This document shows, one piece after another, positions 1 to 9,045 of a stretch of DNA of 34,926 nucleotides; the first letter of the stretch is position 1; each line of letters starts with the position of its first letter. A program made the position numbers and the translations under genes. The stretch lies in assembly GCF_000981895.1 (NCBI RefSeq), contig NZ_LATD01000166.1, forward strand, positions 1 through 34,926. Direction: 5' to 3'. A model generated the notes under the pieces. That model saw nothing but the letters and a program-made list of their open reading frames with translations. It was not told the origin of the DNA and made no database searches. The stretch comes from Streptomyces odonnellii. Its GTDB lineage: Bacteria; Actinomycetota; Actinomycetes; Streptomycetales; Streptomycetaceae.

Positions 1-616
1 GAAACTGATCACCGTCGGTGATGATTTGACCCTGCATCGCGCCCGAACGGGGACCCGGGAGCATCACATATCCCTCGCGCACCTCCCGTATCAGGGTGTC
101 CGCGAACGGGCGGGACGGGTCGTCCGAGAAATGGCGAGTCTCCGCCGTTGTCCAGCCGTCCCAGAAGCCGGACAGGCCGGGCCCGTCGCGCCGCCGCCCC
201 CGCTCCCAGGACTCCTCCGCGCCCCGGTCCATCCAGAGCAGCCCGGCCAGATACGGCCGCAGCGCCCGCCGGCCCGCCCCCACGCCCTCGATCAGGACGA
301 CGGGGGCCGCGGGCAGGGCGCGCGGCTCGGTGAAGCGCCGCAGCGTCCAGTCGTACGCCTCGTAGTGCGCCGTCGCGCCCCGGGAGAGGGGCTCGATGAT
401 CCGTCGCGCGAGCCGCTCCGTCCACGCGAACATCTCCGAGTGCGACGCCATGTCGTCTGTATGCAGGACGGGCGCGCCGTCGAGCGCCGCCGCGAGCCGC
501 CCCGTGAAGGTGCTCTTGCCGGAGCCCGCGTGCCCGTCGACCGCGATCAGCCGGACGGGGCCGCAGGAGGGCGGCAGCGCGCGCAGGGCCGTGGCGGCTT
601 CGGTCAGGTCGTCCAT
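1..616 (-). CDS. Uridine kinase-like P-loop NTPase (3' end outside window)
   Basis: Starts at ATG 616 and stays open to base 1, so the C-terminus lies outside the window. The protein has a clear Walker A motif, GHAGSGKST (residues 28-36, Lys34), preceded by a hydrophobic strand (VRLIAVD), and then LHTDDM and an LIEGVGAG strand typical of uridine kinase/AAA-type nucleoside kinases. These enzymes phosphorylate uridine or another small hydroxyl substrate with ATP in the cytoplasm, but substrate identity cannot be read from this sequence. It is divergent from the C39 peptidase gene across 257 bp. The longer open frame at 9-647 on the same strand is a different frame and a shadow, because it lacks the P-loop. 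Confidence 0.85.
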   Translation of the reverse strand, partial: MDDLTEAATALRALPPSCGPVRLIAVDGHAGSGKSTFTGRLAAALDGAPVLHTDDMASHSEMFAWTERLARRIIEPLSRGATAHYEAYDWTLRRFTEPRALPAAPVVLIEGVGAGRRALRPYLAGLLWMDRGAEESWERGRRRDGPGLSGFWDGWTTAETRHFSDDPSRPFADTLIREVREGYVMLPGPRSGAMQGQIITDGDQF

Positions 617-873
617 CCGGCCACCCTACGAGGGCCGCCCTCGCCACCAGGCCCGGGAGGCCCCCGAGGACCCGCGAGGGCCGCGAGGGCCCAGGTCACG
701 CCACTGGTGGAGACCAATATTGGTGCGGCGACGCGGGACGAATCGCTGGCCGAAGCCCGCCGCGAACCGCGATAGTGGCGTCTACCGGCCCCACGAAGAT
801 CCACCGGACAGGGCCCGGCACCCGCCCGTGTCTCCCCGCCCGACATCTCTGCGCCCCCCCGACCGGAGGTCCC
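617..873. promoter_or_regulatory. Divergent intergenic region with perfect 12-bp palindrome
   Basis: This space separates the kinase gene (-) and the peptidase gene (+) and must hold both promoters. The one conspicuous element is a perfect palindrome ACCAATATTGGT at 713-724, an AT-rich island in GC-rich surroundings. It could be an operator for either gene. I could not assign convincing -35/-10 boxes. Confidence 0.4.
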
Positions 874-2226
874 GTGAACAGCTCCCCCTCGCGCCGCTCC
901 GTCCTCGCCGCCGCTCTCGCCGCAGCCGGCGCCGGAGCGGTCTCCGCCGTCCCGGCGGCCGCCGCCCCGGCCGGGCCCGGCCGGAGCACGCCCCTCGTGG
1001 ACAACACCTTCTGGTCCTCGTACGAGGACTGGCGCTCCGGCGGCCACGCGGGCACCCGGGCCGTGCCCGGCGCCCGGCCGACGCTGACGATCGGCGCCCC
1101 GGCCGGCCGCACCGACTACCTCGATCCGCACACCGGGAGGACCAGCACCTGGGAGTACGCGGCCTGGACCTCGCCCGTGTACCGCCCGAAGGTGCCCGCC
1201 ACCGAGGTGATCGCCTCCTGGAACGCCGCCACCCCGGCCGGTACCTGGCTCCAGATCGAGCTGCGCGGCCGGTACTCCGACGGCACCGACACCCCCTGGT
1301 ACGTGATGGGCCGCTGGGCCGCGGGGGACGGCGACGCCGGTATCCGGCGCACCTCCGTCGACGACCAGACCGACGGGCGCAGCACCATCTGGACCGACAC
1401 CTTCTCGGTGGACGACCCGGCGAGCGGGCTGCGCCTCGTCTCGTACCGGCTGCGGCTCACCCTCTACCGCACGCCCGGGAGCGGGCTCAGCCCGGTGGTC
1501 CACCGGGTCGGCGTGATGGCCTCGGACATCCCCGACCGGTTCACCGTCCCCGTCTCCGTGCCGGGGCTCGCCCGTGAGCTGACCGTGCCGCGCTACTCCC
1601 AGAACATCCACGCCGGGCAGTACCCGGAGTACGACAACGGCGGCGAGGCCTGGTGCAGCCCCACCTCCTCACAGATGATCATCGAGTACTGGGGGCGCGG
1701 GCCCAGCGCCGCGGAACTGGCCTGGGTGAACCCGGAGTTCGCCGATCCCCAAGTCTGCCACGCGGCCAGGTTCACCTACGACTACCAGTACAAGGGCTGC
1801 GGCAACTGGCCCTTCAACGCCGCCTACGCCGCCACCTACCGGGACATGAGCTCCGCGGTGACCCGGCTGGGCTCGCTCACCGACGTGGAGACTCTGATCC
1901 GCGCCGGCATTCCGGTCATCACCTCGCAGTCCTTCCTCAAGGAGGAGCTGACGGGCGCCGGTTACGGCACCTCGGGCCACCTCATGACCGTGATCGGCTT
2001 CACGGCCGACGGTGATGTGATCGCCAACGACCCCGCCTCGCCGGACAATCCGGCCGTACGCCGGGTCTACCGGCGCGCGGAGTGGGAGACGATCTGGCTG
2101 CGCACCAAGCGGTACAACGCCTCCGGCAACGTCGCGTCGGGCACCGGCGGAGTCTGTTACGTCTACTGGCCCGCCACTCCGTCCGCGGCCCAGCGGCGCG
2201 CCCTGCGGGCCGTGGGCCTGCTCTGA
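874..2226 (+). CDS. Exported C39-like (papain-fold) peptidase family protein
   Basis: GTG 874 is preceded by GGAGG at 865-869 (4-nt spacing), which fixes the start and gives 450 aa. The N-terminus has a twin-arginine type signal (SRRSVL, Arg7-Arg8, then an Ala-rich hydrophobic stretch ending AAAAPA), so export by Tat is likely. Residues about 40-230 are a beta-rich region of unknown role. The C-terminal half matches the peptidase_C39_2 pattern: Cys261 in EAWCSPTS, His369 in SGHLMTVIGF and Asp386 in ANDPASPD, spaced as expected for a Cys-His-Asp triad. The likely role is an extracellular cysteine peptidase, though many relatives are uncharacterised. A strong hairpin terminator follows at 2239-2275, so the gene is probably monocistronic. 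Confidence 0.85.
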   Translation: MNSSPSRRSVLAAALAAAGAGAVSAVPAAAAPAGPGRSTPLVDNTFWSSYEDWRSGGHAGTRAVPGARPTLTIGAPAGRTDYLDPHTGRTSTWEYAAWTSPVYRPKVPATEVIASWNAATPAGTWLQIELRGRYSDGTDTPWYVMGRWAAGDGDAGIRRTSVDDQTDGRSTIWTDTFSVDDPASGLRLVSYRLRLTLYRTPGSGLSPVVHRVGVMASDIPDRFTVPVSVPGLARELTVPRYSQNIHAGQYPEYDNGGEAWCSPTSSQMIIEYWGRGPSAAELAWVNPEFADPQVCHAARFTYDYQYKGCGNWPFNAAYAATYRDMSSAVTRLGSLTDVETLIRAGIPVITSQSFLKEELTGAGYGTSGHLMTVIGFTADGDVIANDPASPDNPAVRRVYRRAEWETIWLRTKRYNASGNVASGTGGVCYVYWPATPSAAQRRALRAVGLL

Positions 2227-2238
2227 TCCAGACGCGGC

Positions 2239-2275
2239 CGGGCCCGGGGGGATTCCGTTTGGCCCCCCGGGCCCG
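2239..2275 (+). terminator. Strong GC hairpin terminator after the C39 peptidase gene
   Basis: A perfect 13-bp inverted repeat (CGGGCCCGGGGGG at 2239-2251 with its complement at 2263-2275) has an 11-nt loop. It begins 12 bp after the peptidase stop codon. There is no U-tract, as is usual in Streptomyces. Confidence 0.75.
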
Positions 2276-2339
2276 CGCGGCCACTCACCGGGTCTGTGTA
2301 CTGTCTCTGCAATACTGCGGGCACTCTTGCGGGAGTCCC

Positions 2340-3059
2340 GTGGCAGCCGGAGACCAGGACGCGAACGTGAACCGTAGTCAACAGCGAGGCACCTCGCAGC
2401 GATCCCAGGTGCGGCGCTCCGAACTCATCGCGACCGGACGGAAGCTGTTCGCCAACACCTCGTACGACGCGCTCTCGATGGACGACATCGCCCAGCACGC
2501 CGGGGTCGCCAAGGGCCTGATCTACTACTACTTCAAGAACAAGCGCGGCTACTACCTCGCCATCGTCGAGGACTCGGTCACCGAACTGGTCACCCTCGCC
2601 GCCGCGGGCGGCGCCGAACTCCCGCGTACGGAACGGATCCAGCGCACGGTCGAGGCGTACCTCCGCTTCGCGCAGCAGAACGAGGCCGCGTACCGCACCA
2701 TCATCACCGGCGGAGTCGGCTTCGACACCCAGGTGCAGGCCATCCGCGACGCCGTGAGGACCGGTCTGGTCTCCACCCTCGCCGAGGGCGCCTACGGCAG
2801 GAGCGACATCCCGGCGATCGCCCGGCTCGCGCTGCTGGGCTGGCTGAGCAGTGTCGAGTGGCTCACGCTGGAGTGGCTGGGCCATCAGGAACTGACCCTG
2901 GAGATCCCGCGCGATCTGCTGGTACGGATGCTGCGCCACACCCTGAACACGATCGAGGAGTTCGCGCCGGACTGCCCGGCGCCGCCGCCGGACCTCAACT
3001 GGCGCCCGTACACCGGACAGTCGCCGGACAGGCCGAGGACCGGCCCGTCCGGCGACTGA
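2340..3059 (+). CDS. TetR/AcrR family transcriptional regulator
   Basis: A 239-aa protein from GTG 2340, chosen because GGGAG at 2331-2335 sits 4 nt upstream; GTG 2367 in the same frame is a weaker alternative. The TetR helix-turn-helix spans about residues 30-75 (SMDDIAQHAGVAKGLIYYYF, with the YYYF signature). The C-terminal helical ligand/dimer domain (about 90-220) gives no clue to the ligand. It probably acts as a repressor. It is convergent with the chitinase gene (32 bp apart), so it need not regulate it. The C-terminus ends in a Pro-rich tail. Confidence 0.9.
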   Translation: MAAGDQDANVNRSQQRGTSQRSQVRRSELIATGRKLFANTSYDALSMDDIAQHAGVAKGLIYYYFKNKRGYYLAIVEDSVTELVTLAAAGGAELPRTERIQRTVEAYLRFAQQNEAAYRTIITGGVGFDTQVQAIRDAVRTGLVSTLAEGAYGRSDIPAIARLALLGWLSSVEWLTLEWLGHQELTLEIPRDLLVRMLRHTLNTIEEFAPDCPAPPPDLNWRPYTGQSPDRPRTGPSGD

Positions 3060-3091
3060 GGACGACGTGCTGACAGGGGAGGGGAGGGAGA

Positions 3092-4339
<1,248 letters not shown>

Positions 4340-4693
4340 GGCATCTCCTCGTGGGGGAGGAAGAAGTGAGTGGGGGGAACGGTGTGACATGAACGCGAAG
4401 TGACAGGAACGCGCTGTGAGCGAACGTTAGAAGGACTAGACCAGTGGGGTCAATGGTGCGGACCGTCTTCCGTCGTACGGGAGAGAGCGCGCTTCCGGCC
4501 CGTGACGGCAGGGCGCCGATCGGGCATACTCGACGCGCCACAACCGCTGGTCAGCAGCTTCCGTGATCCGGGAGGGCAGCATCGGTTGGGCAGAACCGCC
4601 GTCCGGGGGCACTCCCCGGACACCAGTCGGCGGCGCCGCTCACACCCCGCGCGTGCGACCGCCGTAGCGCCCGACAGGGAGGAGAGCGCCGCC
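4340..4693. other. Divergent intergenic region, chitinase / acyl-CoA dehydrogenase
   Basis: This 354-bp region holds the chitinase promoter with its dre-like element (see next entry) and the upstream region of the acyl-CoA dehydrogenase. Nothing coding is evident; open frames running through it lack ribosome binding sites. No clear -35/-10 pair was found for the dehydrogenase. Confidence 0.6.
4424..4453 (-). promoter_or_regulatory. Chitinase promoter with DasR-responsive (dre-like) element
   Basis: On the minus strand, TTGACC (4453-4448) and TAACGT (4429-4424) are 18 bp apart and form a plausible housekeeping promoter. Inside the spacer is ACTGGTCTAGTCC (4445-4433). Against the published dre consensus ACTGGTCTAGACCACT, 12 of 16 positions match by hand alignment and the left half-site is perfect. 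DasR represses chitinolytic genes in Streptomyces and is released by amino-sugar phosphates. A site between -35 and -10 fits direct repression. Confidence 0.7.
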
Positions 4694-5866
4694 ATGCCCG
4701 ACCGCGCCCCGCGACCGGTGGACCGGCAACTGCCCACCGAGGAGTCCAAGGACCTCATCGCCCTCGTACGCGACATCACCGAGCGGGAGATCAGCCCCGG
4801 GGCGGCCGAGGAGGAGGCGGCGGGACACTTCCCGCGCGAACTCTTCACCCTGCTCTCGGCGTCCGGCCTGCTCGGCCTCCCCTACGACTCCGCCCATGGC
4901 GGCGGGGACCAGCCGTACGAGGTCTATCTCCAGGTCCTCGAAGAACTGGGCGCCGCCCGGCTCACCGTCGGCCTCGGCGTCAGTGTGCACTCCCTGGCCT
5001 GCCATGCCCTGGCCGGCTACGGCACCAAGACCCAGCAGGCCGAGTTCCTGCCCGCGATGCTGGGCGGCGGGCTGCTCGGGGCGTACTGCCTCTCCGAGCC
5101 CGCTTCCGGCTCGGACGCGGCCTCACTGCGTACCAAGGCGGTACGGGACGGCGACGACTGGGTGATCACCGGCACCAAGGCGTGGATCACCCATGGCGGC
5201 ATCGCGGACTTCTACACCGTGCTGGCCCGCACCGGCGAGGAGGGCGCGCGGGGCATCACCGCCTTCCTCGTACCGGGCGACGCGCCCGGTCTGAACGCGG
5301 CGGCGCCCGAGAAGAAGATGGGCATGAAGGGCTCGCCCACCGCCCAACTCCACTTCGACGGCGTACGGGTGGCCGACGGGCGCCGGATCGGCGAGGAGGG
5401 CCAGGGTTTCGCGATCGCCCTGTCCGCGCTCGACTCGGGCCGGCTCGGCATCGCCGCCTGCGCGATCGGCGTCGCGCAGGCGGCCCTCGACGAAGCCGTC
5501 GAATACGCCACCGGCAGAAGGCAGTTCGGCAGGCCCATCGCGGACTTCCAGGGACTGCGCTTCCTGCTCGCCGACATGGCCACCCGGATCGAGGCGGGCC
5601 GCGCGCTCTATCTCGCCGCCGCGCGGCTGCGCGACGCGGGCCTGCCGTTCTCCCAACAGGCCGCCATGGCCAAGCTGTTCTGCACGGACACCGCGATGCA
5701 GGTCACCACCGACGCCGTGCAGGTGCTCGGCGGCTACGGCTACACCACCGACTTCCCGGTGGAGCGCTATATGCGCGAGGCGAAGGTGCTCCAGATCGTC
5801 GAGGGCACCAACCAGATCCAGCGCATGGTGATCGCCCGCCATATCGCGGGCCCGGAAACCCGCTGA
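4694..5866 (+). CDS. Acyl-CoA dehydrogenase
   Basis: A 390-aa protein, the normal length for the family, from ATG 4694 with an AGGGAGGAG ribosome binding site just upstream. The FAD/substrate signature CLSEPASGSDAAS and the second family signature around QVLGGYGYTTDFPVERYMRE are both present. The catalytic base is Glu370 in IVEGTNQIQ, the position used by short- and medium-chain enzymes. The protein oxidises acyl-CoA to 2-enoyl-CoA with FAD, passing electrons to electron-transfer flavoprotein. Chain length or a branched-chain/glutaryl preference cannot be judged from the sequence. No other beta-oxidation gene is adjacent. Confidence 0.93.
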   Translation: MPDRAPRPVDRQLPTEESKDLIALVRDITEREISPGAAEEEAAGHFPRELFTLLSASGLLGLPYDSAHGGGDQPYEVYLQVLEELGAARLTVGLGVSVHSLACHALAGYGTKTQQAEFLPAMLGGGLLGAYCLSEPASGSDAASLRTKAVRDGDDWVITGTKAWITHGGIADFYTVLARTGEEGARGITAFLVPGDAPGLNAAAPEKKMGMKGSPTAQLHFDGVRVADGRRIGEEGQGFAIALSALDSGRLGIAACAIGVAQAALDEAVEYATGRRQFGRPIADFQGLRFLLADMATRIEAGRALYLAAARLRDAGLPFSQQAAMAKLFCTDTAMQVTTDAVQVLGGYGYTTDFPVERYMREAKVLQIVEGTNQIQRMVIARHIAGPETR

Positions 5867-5872
5867 ACCGGT

Positions 5873-5915
5873 CCCCGGCCCGCCCTCTGACGAACCGTCA
5901 GCGGCGGTGCCGGGG
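5873..5915. terminator. Bidirectional hairpin terminator
   Basis: A nested hairpin between the converging dehydrogenase and hypothetical genes: outer arms CCCCGGC/GCCGGGG, middle CCGCC/GGCGG, inner CTGACG/CGTCAG with a 3-nt loop. It fills nearly the whole 53-bp gap and probably serves both genes. Confidence 0.7.
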
Positions 5916-5919
5916 CGCC

Positions 5920-6315
5920 TCAGGCGGCGTGGCGCAGGGCGGGCACCTTGAACGGGCGCGAGCCGGGACCGCCGACGTGCGAGAACGGCTGGGTCCGCCA
6001 GTTGAGTCCCTGAGGGAGCGTCAGCAACAGTGCGGTGTCCTGCTCCTGGACCTCGTACGACGCGTCGGCGGGGCGGGCGTCCGCCGCGGGACGGCCCGTA
6101 CCGGCGCAGACGGCGAGCACGAACGGGTTCCACGGGGTGGGGCACAGCGCGTGTTCCGGCAGGACGTCCTCGTCCGCCAGCAGCGCGATCGGCTGCGCAC
6201 AGTCGGGGCAGACGACCCGGTACATCTCGAAGGTGTCGTAGGAGTCGATGTCGTCGGCGTCGACGAGATCGACCGGCTCCGGTTCCGTACGTCCGGCGCG
6301 CTTAAGGCTCTGCAT
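5920..6315 (-). CDS. Conserved hypothetical protein with possible zinc-binding knuckle
   Basis: A 131-aa protein from ATG 6315, with a G-rich ribosome binding site (GAGGGGGA) 8 nt upstream. I do not recognise a named family. The N-terminal third is acidic (DLVDADDIDSYD), followed by CPDC (Cys36, Cys39) and HALC (His55, Cys58), a spacing that could bind one zinc ion. The rest is a short mixed region ending RPFKVPALRHAA. It has no signal peptide or membrane segment. It is divergent from the Lrp gene and shares its operator-rich upstream region, so it may be a target of that regulator. Confidence 0.75.
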   Translation of the reverse strand: MQSLKRAGRTEPEPVDLVDADDIDSYDTFEMYRVVCPDCAQPIALLADEDVLPEHALCPTPWNPFVLAVCAGTGRPAADARPADASYEVQEQDTALLLTLPQGLNWRTQPFSHVGGPGSRPFKVPALRHAA

Positions 6316-6351
6316 GGAGACATTCCCCCTCGGGTGGGCCGACCAGGCACT

Positions 6352-6446
6352 TGTGGTCTCGACCACAGCAAGGAATTCCCGTCGCGCGAGCCAGGTAACC
6401 GTAAGGTCTCGACGGACCCTGTCATATACCTGTGGTCTTCATCACA
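6352..6446. promoter_or_regulatory. Three related operator-like sites in the Lrp intergenic region
   Basis: The 204-bp divergent region contains an inverted repeat TGTGGTC-TC-GACCACA (6352-6367, perfect 7-bp arms), a partial copy GGTCTCGAC (6405-6413, repeating 6355-6363 exactly), and a looser copy TGTGGTCTTCATCACA (6431-6446). Centres lie about 50 and 29 bp apart. Lrp/AsnC octamers commonly wrap DNA over several spaced sites upstream of their own gene, so autoregulation is the simplest reading. Confidence 0.6.
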
Positions 6447-6519
6447 TGCCCCTTACGGACGCCTCTTGGCCGACTTGCCGACTGTGCCTGAGGTGACCTG
6501 GGGCAATAGGTTGATCCGT

Positions 6520-6960
6520 ATGGAGGAGCTGGATCGTCAGATCGTGGAGTTGCTCGTCAACGACGGCCGCATGAGCTACACCGACCTGGGCAAGGCCACG
6601 GGCCTGTCCACCTCGGCCGTACATCAGCGCGTGCGCAGACTGGAGCAGCGCGGAGTCATCCGCGGGTACGCGGCCGTTGTCGACCCGGTGGCGGTCGGTC
6701 TGCCGCTCACCGCGTTCATCTCGGTGAAACCGTTCGATCCGAGCGCGCCGGACGACATCGCGGAGAGGCTGGCGGGGATTCCGGAGATCGAGGCGTGTCA
6801 CAGCGTGGCGGGGGACGAGAACTACATCCTCAAGGTGCGCGTCCCGGCGCCGCTGGAGCTGGAAGACCTCCTGACCCGGATCCGCTCGCTGGCCGGGGTC
6901 TCCACCCGCACGACGGTGGTCCTGTCCACACCGTACGAGTCCCGCCCCCCGTCGTTCTGA
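6520..6960 (+). CDS. Lrp/AsnC family transcriptional regulator
   Basis: A 146-aa protein from ATG 6520, the usual family size. The N-terminal winged helix covers residues about 1-60 (MEELDRQIVELLVNDGRMSY, recognition helix STSAVHQRVRRLEQRG). A RAM/AsnC ligand-binding domain follows (about 65-140, including CHSVAGDENYILKV). Such proteins sense an amino acid and control its metabolism or transport; the ligand is not predictable here. The ribosome binding site is weak (AGG at 6508-6510), so TTG 6511 or an unusual leader is possible. Three operator-like sites lie upstream. Confidence 0.92.
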   Translation: MEELDRQIVELLVNDGRMSYTDLGKATGLSTSAVHQRVRRLEQRGVIRGYAAVVDPVAVGLPLTAFISVKPFDPSAPDDIAERLAGIPEIEACHSVAGDENYILKVRVPAPLELEDLLTRIRSLAGVSTRTTVVLSTPYESRPPSF

Positions 6961-7289
6961 CGGTTCCGCCCTCGACCGCCGGCCGGGCGAATTCCGCGCA
7001 CTCGGCGCCGGGCGGGCGGTTCCGTCCTCAATCGCCGGACGGGCTTGATTTCGCGGCCCGTATCCAGCGGATACCCGGCATCGGACGGGAGGGAGTGCGT
7101 GTCCGGACGTAAAGCGTCGCAACTCGCGCGAAGCGCGGTGACCACGCGACGGAGTCGCATATCGACTGCGGCGCGGTCCGGATACGTGCCTCCGGAGGCC
7201 CCGGGCCCCGGCACCCGCACGCGCCGGTGCCCCGCGCCGCAAGGCGCCCCCGCACTCTCGCCGGACGGCGTACGCGCCACACTGGTCCC
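6961..7289. other. Intergenic region with two dispersed-repeat copies
   Basis: This 329-bp gene-free stretch contains two copies, 56 bp apart, of a short GC-rich repeat (see repeat entries), a small inverted repeat GTATCC-AGC-GGATAC at 7060-7074, and several short GC hairpins near 7195-7260. No credible gene is visible. Confidence 0.6.
6962..7048 (-). repeat. Dispersed intergenic repeat, copies A and B
   Basis: Copy B (core 7024-7044) is the reverse complement of CCCGTCCGGCGATTGAGGAC. Copy A (6962-6989) is a diverged version with five substitutions over 28 bp. Start-to-start spacing is 56 bp. Exact copies of the core recur at 34716-34736 and 34773-34793 in the opposite orientation. In my experience this motif is common between Streptomyces genes, and its function is unknown. 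Confidence 0.8.
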
Positions 7290-8906
7290 ATGAAGACGCG
7301 CACCACCCTCCTCCGCAACGGCGAAGTCCACAGCCCCGCCGACCCCTTCGCCACCGCCCTCCTCGTCGAGGGCGGACACATCTCCTGGGTCGGGTCCGAA
7401 GGCGCCGCCGAGTCCTTCGTCGCCGGTGCGGACGAGGTCGTCGATCTCGAAGGCGCGCTCGTCACCCCCGCGTTCACCGACGCGCATGTCCACACCACCG
7501 CCACCGGCCTCGCCCTCACCGGCCTCGATCTGTCCGGGGCCCGCACCCTCGCCGAGGCGCTCTCGCTCGTACGGGCACACCGCACCGCCCATCCCGACAG
7601 CCGGATTCTGCTCGGCCACGGCTGGGACTCCGCGCGCTGGCCCGAGCAGCGGCCTCCCTCCCGTGCCGAACTCGACGAGGCCGCCGGCGGCCGGCCGCTC
7701 TATCTGCCGCGTATCGACGTGCACTCCGCCGTCGTGACCACCGCCCTGCTCGACCTCGTCCCCGGTGTCACCTCCCTCACCGGCTACCACCCGGACGCCC
7801 CTCTGACCGCGGCCGCGCACCACGCCGTACGGGCGGCGGCCCATGGCGCGATCAGCGCGCGCCAGCGCACGGAGGCGCAGCGCGCCGCCCGCGAGCGCGC
7901 CGCCTCGCTCGGCATCGGCACCCTCCACGAGTGCGCGGGCCCCGACATCTCCGACGAGGACGACTTCGCCGCGCTGCTGCGACTCGCGGACGAGGAGCCG
8001 GGCCCCCGGATCCACGGCTACTGGGCCGAGGCGGTCACCGACGAGAAGGGCGCCCGGCGCGTCCGCGAGCTGGGCGCGGCCGGCGCCGCGGGGGACCTCT
8101 TCGTCGACGGATCCCTCGGCTCCCACACCGCCGCGCTGCGCGATCCGTACGAGGACGCGCCCCACACCGGCACCGCGCACCTCGACGCCGCCGCGGTCGC
8201 CGCCCATGTCGCCGCCTGCACCGGGGCCGGGCTCCAGGCCGGTTTCCACGCCATCGGCGACGCCGCGGTCACCACCGTCGTCGAGGGGGTACGGGCCGCC
8301 GCCGAACGTGTGGGCCTGCCCCGGATCCGCGCCGCCAGGCACCGCGTCGAGCACGCCGAGATGCTGACCGCCGACACCGTCGCCGCCTTCGCCGAACTGG
8401 GCCTCACCGCATCCGTCCAGCCCGCCTTCGACGCGGCCTGGGGCGGCGAGGACGGGATGTACGCACACCGGCTCGGCGCCGCCCGCGCCCGTACGCTCAA
8501 CCCGTACGCCGCCCTGCTGCGCGCCGGCGTCCCCCTGGCCTTCGGCTCCGACAGCCCGGTCACCCCGCTCGACCCCTGGGGCACGGTCCGGGCCGCCGCC
8601 TTCCACCGGACGCCGGAGCACCGTATCTCCGTACGGGCCGGATTCACCGCCCACACCCGCGGCGGCTGGCGGGCCGTGGGCCGCGACGACGCCGGAACGC
8701 TCGTCCCCGGTGCCCCCGCCGACTACGCGGTCTGGCGCACCGAGGAACTGGTGGTGCAGGCTCCGGACGACCGGGTGGCCCGCTGGTCGACGGACCCGCG
8801 CTCGGGCACTCCGGGCCTGCCGGATCTCACCCCGGGCAGGCCGCTGCCGGTCTGTCTGCGGACCGTTGTGGCCGGACAGACGGTGTTCGTGCGACCGAAC
8901 GAGTGA
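7290..8906 (+). CDS. YtcJ-like metal-dependent amidohydrolase
   Basis: A 538-aa protein from ATG 7290. There is no good Shine-Dalgarno sequence upstream, so it may be leaderless. Family metal ligands are visible: HVH (His66, His68) in AFTDAHVHTT, His320 in FHAIGDAAV, His355 in RVEHAEM, and Asp421 in FGSDSPVTPLDPW. The N-terminal strands (LLRNGEVHSPADPF) and C-terminal tail (GAPADYAVW) form the composite beta domain of amidohydrolase_3 proteins. These enzymes hydrolyse amide-type bonds; the substrate is unknown. It has no signal peptide. A 12-bp-stem hairpin follows at 8974-9006. Confidence 0.9.
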   Translation: MKTRTTLLRNGEVHSPADPFATALLVEGGHISWVGSEGAAESFVAGADEVVDLEGALVTPAFTDAHVHTTATGLALTGLDLSGARTLAEALSLVRAHRTAHPDSRILLGHGWDSARWPEQRPPSRAELDEAAGGRPLYLPRIDVHSAVVTTALLDLVPGVTSLTGYHPDAPLTAAAHHAVRAAAHGAISARQRTEAQRAARERAASLGIGTLHECAGPDISDEDDFAALLRLADEEPGPRIHGYWAEAVTDEKGARRVRELGAAGAAGDLFVDGSLGSHTAALRDPYEDAPHTGTAHLDAAAVAAHVAACTGAGLQAGFHAIGDAAVTTVVEGVRAAAERVGLPRIRAARHRVEHAEMLTADTVAAFAELGLTASVQPAFDAAWGGEDGMYAHRLGAARARTLNPYAALLRAGVPLAFGSDSPVTPLDPWGTVRAAAFHRTPEHRISVRAGFTAHTRGGWRAVGRDDAGTLVPGAPADYAVWRTEELVVQAPDDRVARWSTDPRSGTPGLPDLTPGRPLPVCLRTVVAGQTVFVRPNE

Positions 8907-8973
8907 CGTGCGGACATTTCGTACCGCCGCCCGGTCTTCCCGGTCTCGGTCGCGACCTGCGGATCTTCGCCAC

Positions 8974-9006
8974 TGACCTGGTGATTCGGGCTGAAATCAC
9001 AGGTCA
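8974..9006 (+). terminator. Hairpin after amidohydrolase gene (terminator or operator)
   Basis: Arms TGACCT-GTGATT and AATCAC-AGGTCA (12 bp, one bulged G at 8980) surround an 8-nt loop. It sits 67 bp after the amidohydrolase stop and just before the TTGACA box at 9015. It could end the upstream transcript or, as DNA, be a protein-binding site for the following promoter. Confidence 0.5.
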
Positions 9007-9014
9007 AACGGCTA

Positions 9015-9045
9015 TTGACAGTGAGCCTCCACCGGCGGGTAGGTT
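9015..9045 (+). promoter_or_regulatory. Candidate housekeeping promoter
   Basis: A perfect -35 box TTGACA (9015-9020) and TAGGTT (9040-9045) lie 19 bp apart, slightly longer than ideal. If used, it would produce a leader of about 360 nt before ppm1, or an independent RNA. Confidence 0.45.

Noticed and set aside
9..647. Open frame of 212 codons on the minus strand at the left edge
   Set aside because: It is in a different frame from the kinase. The P-loop and sensible composition appear only in the frame starting at 616; the other frame is Arg/Ala-rich shadow sequence.
2340..3059. TetR protein as regulator of the chitinase gene
   Set aside because: The genes converge; the chitinase promoter lies more than 1 kb away and carries a dre-like site, so there is no specific support.
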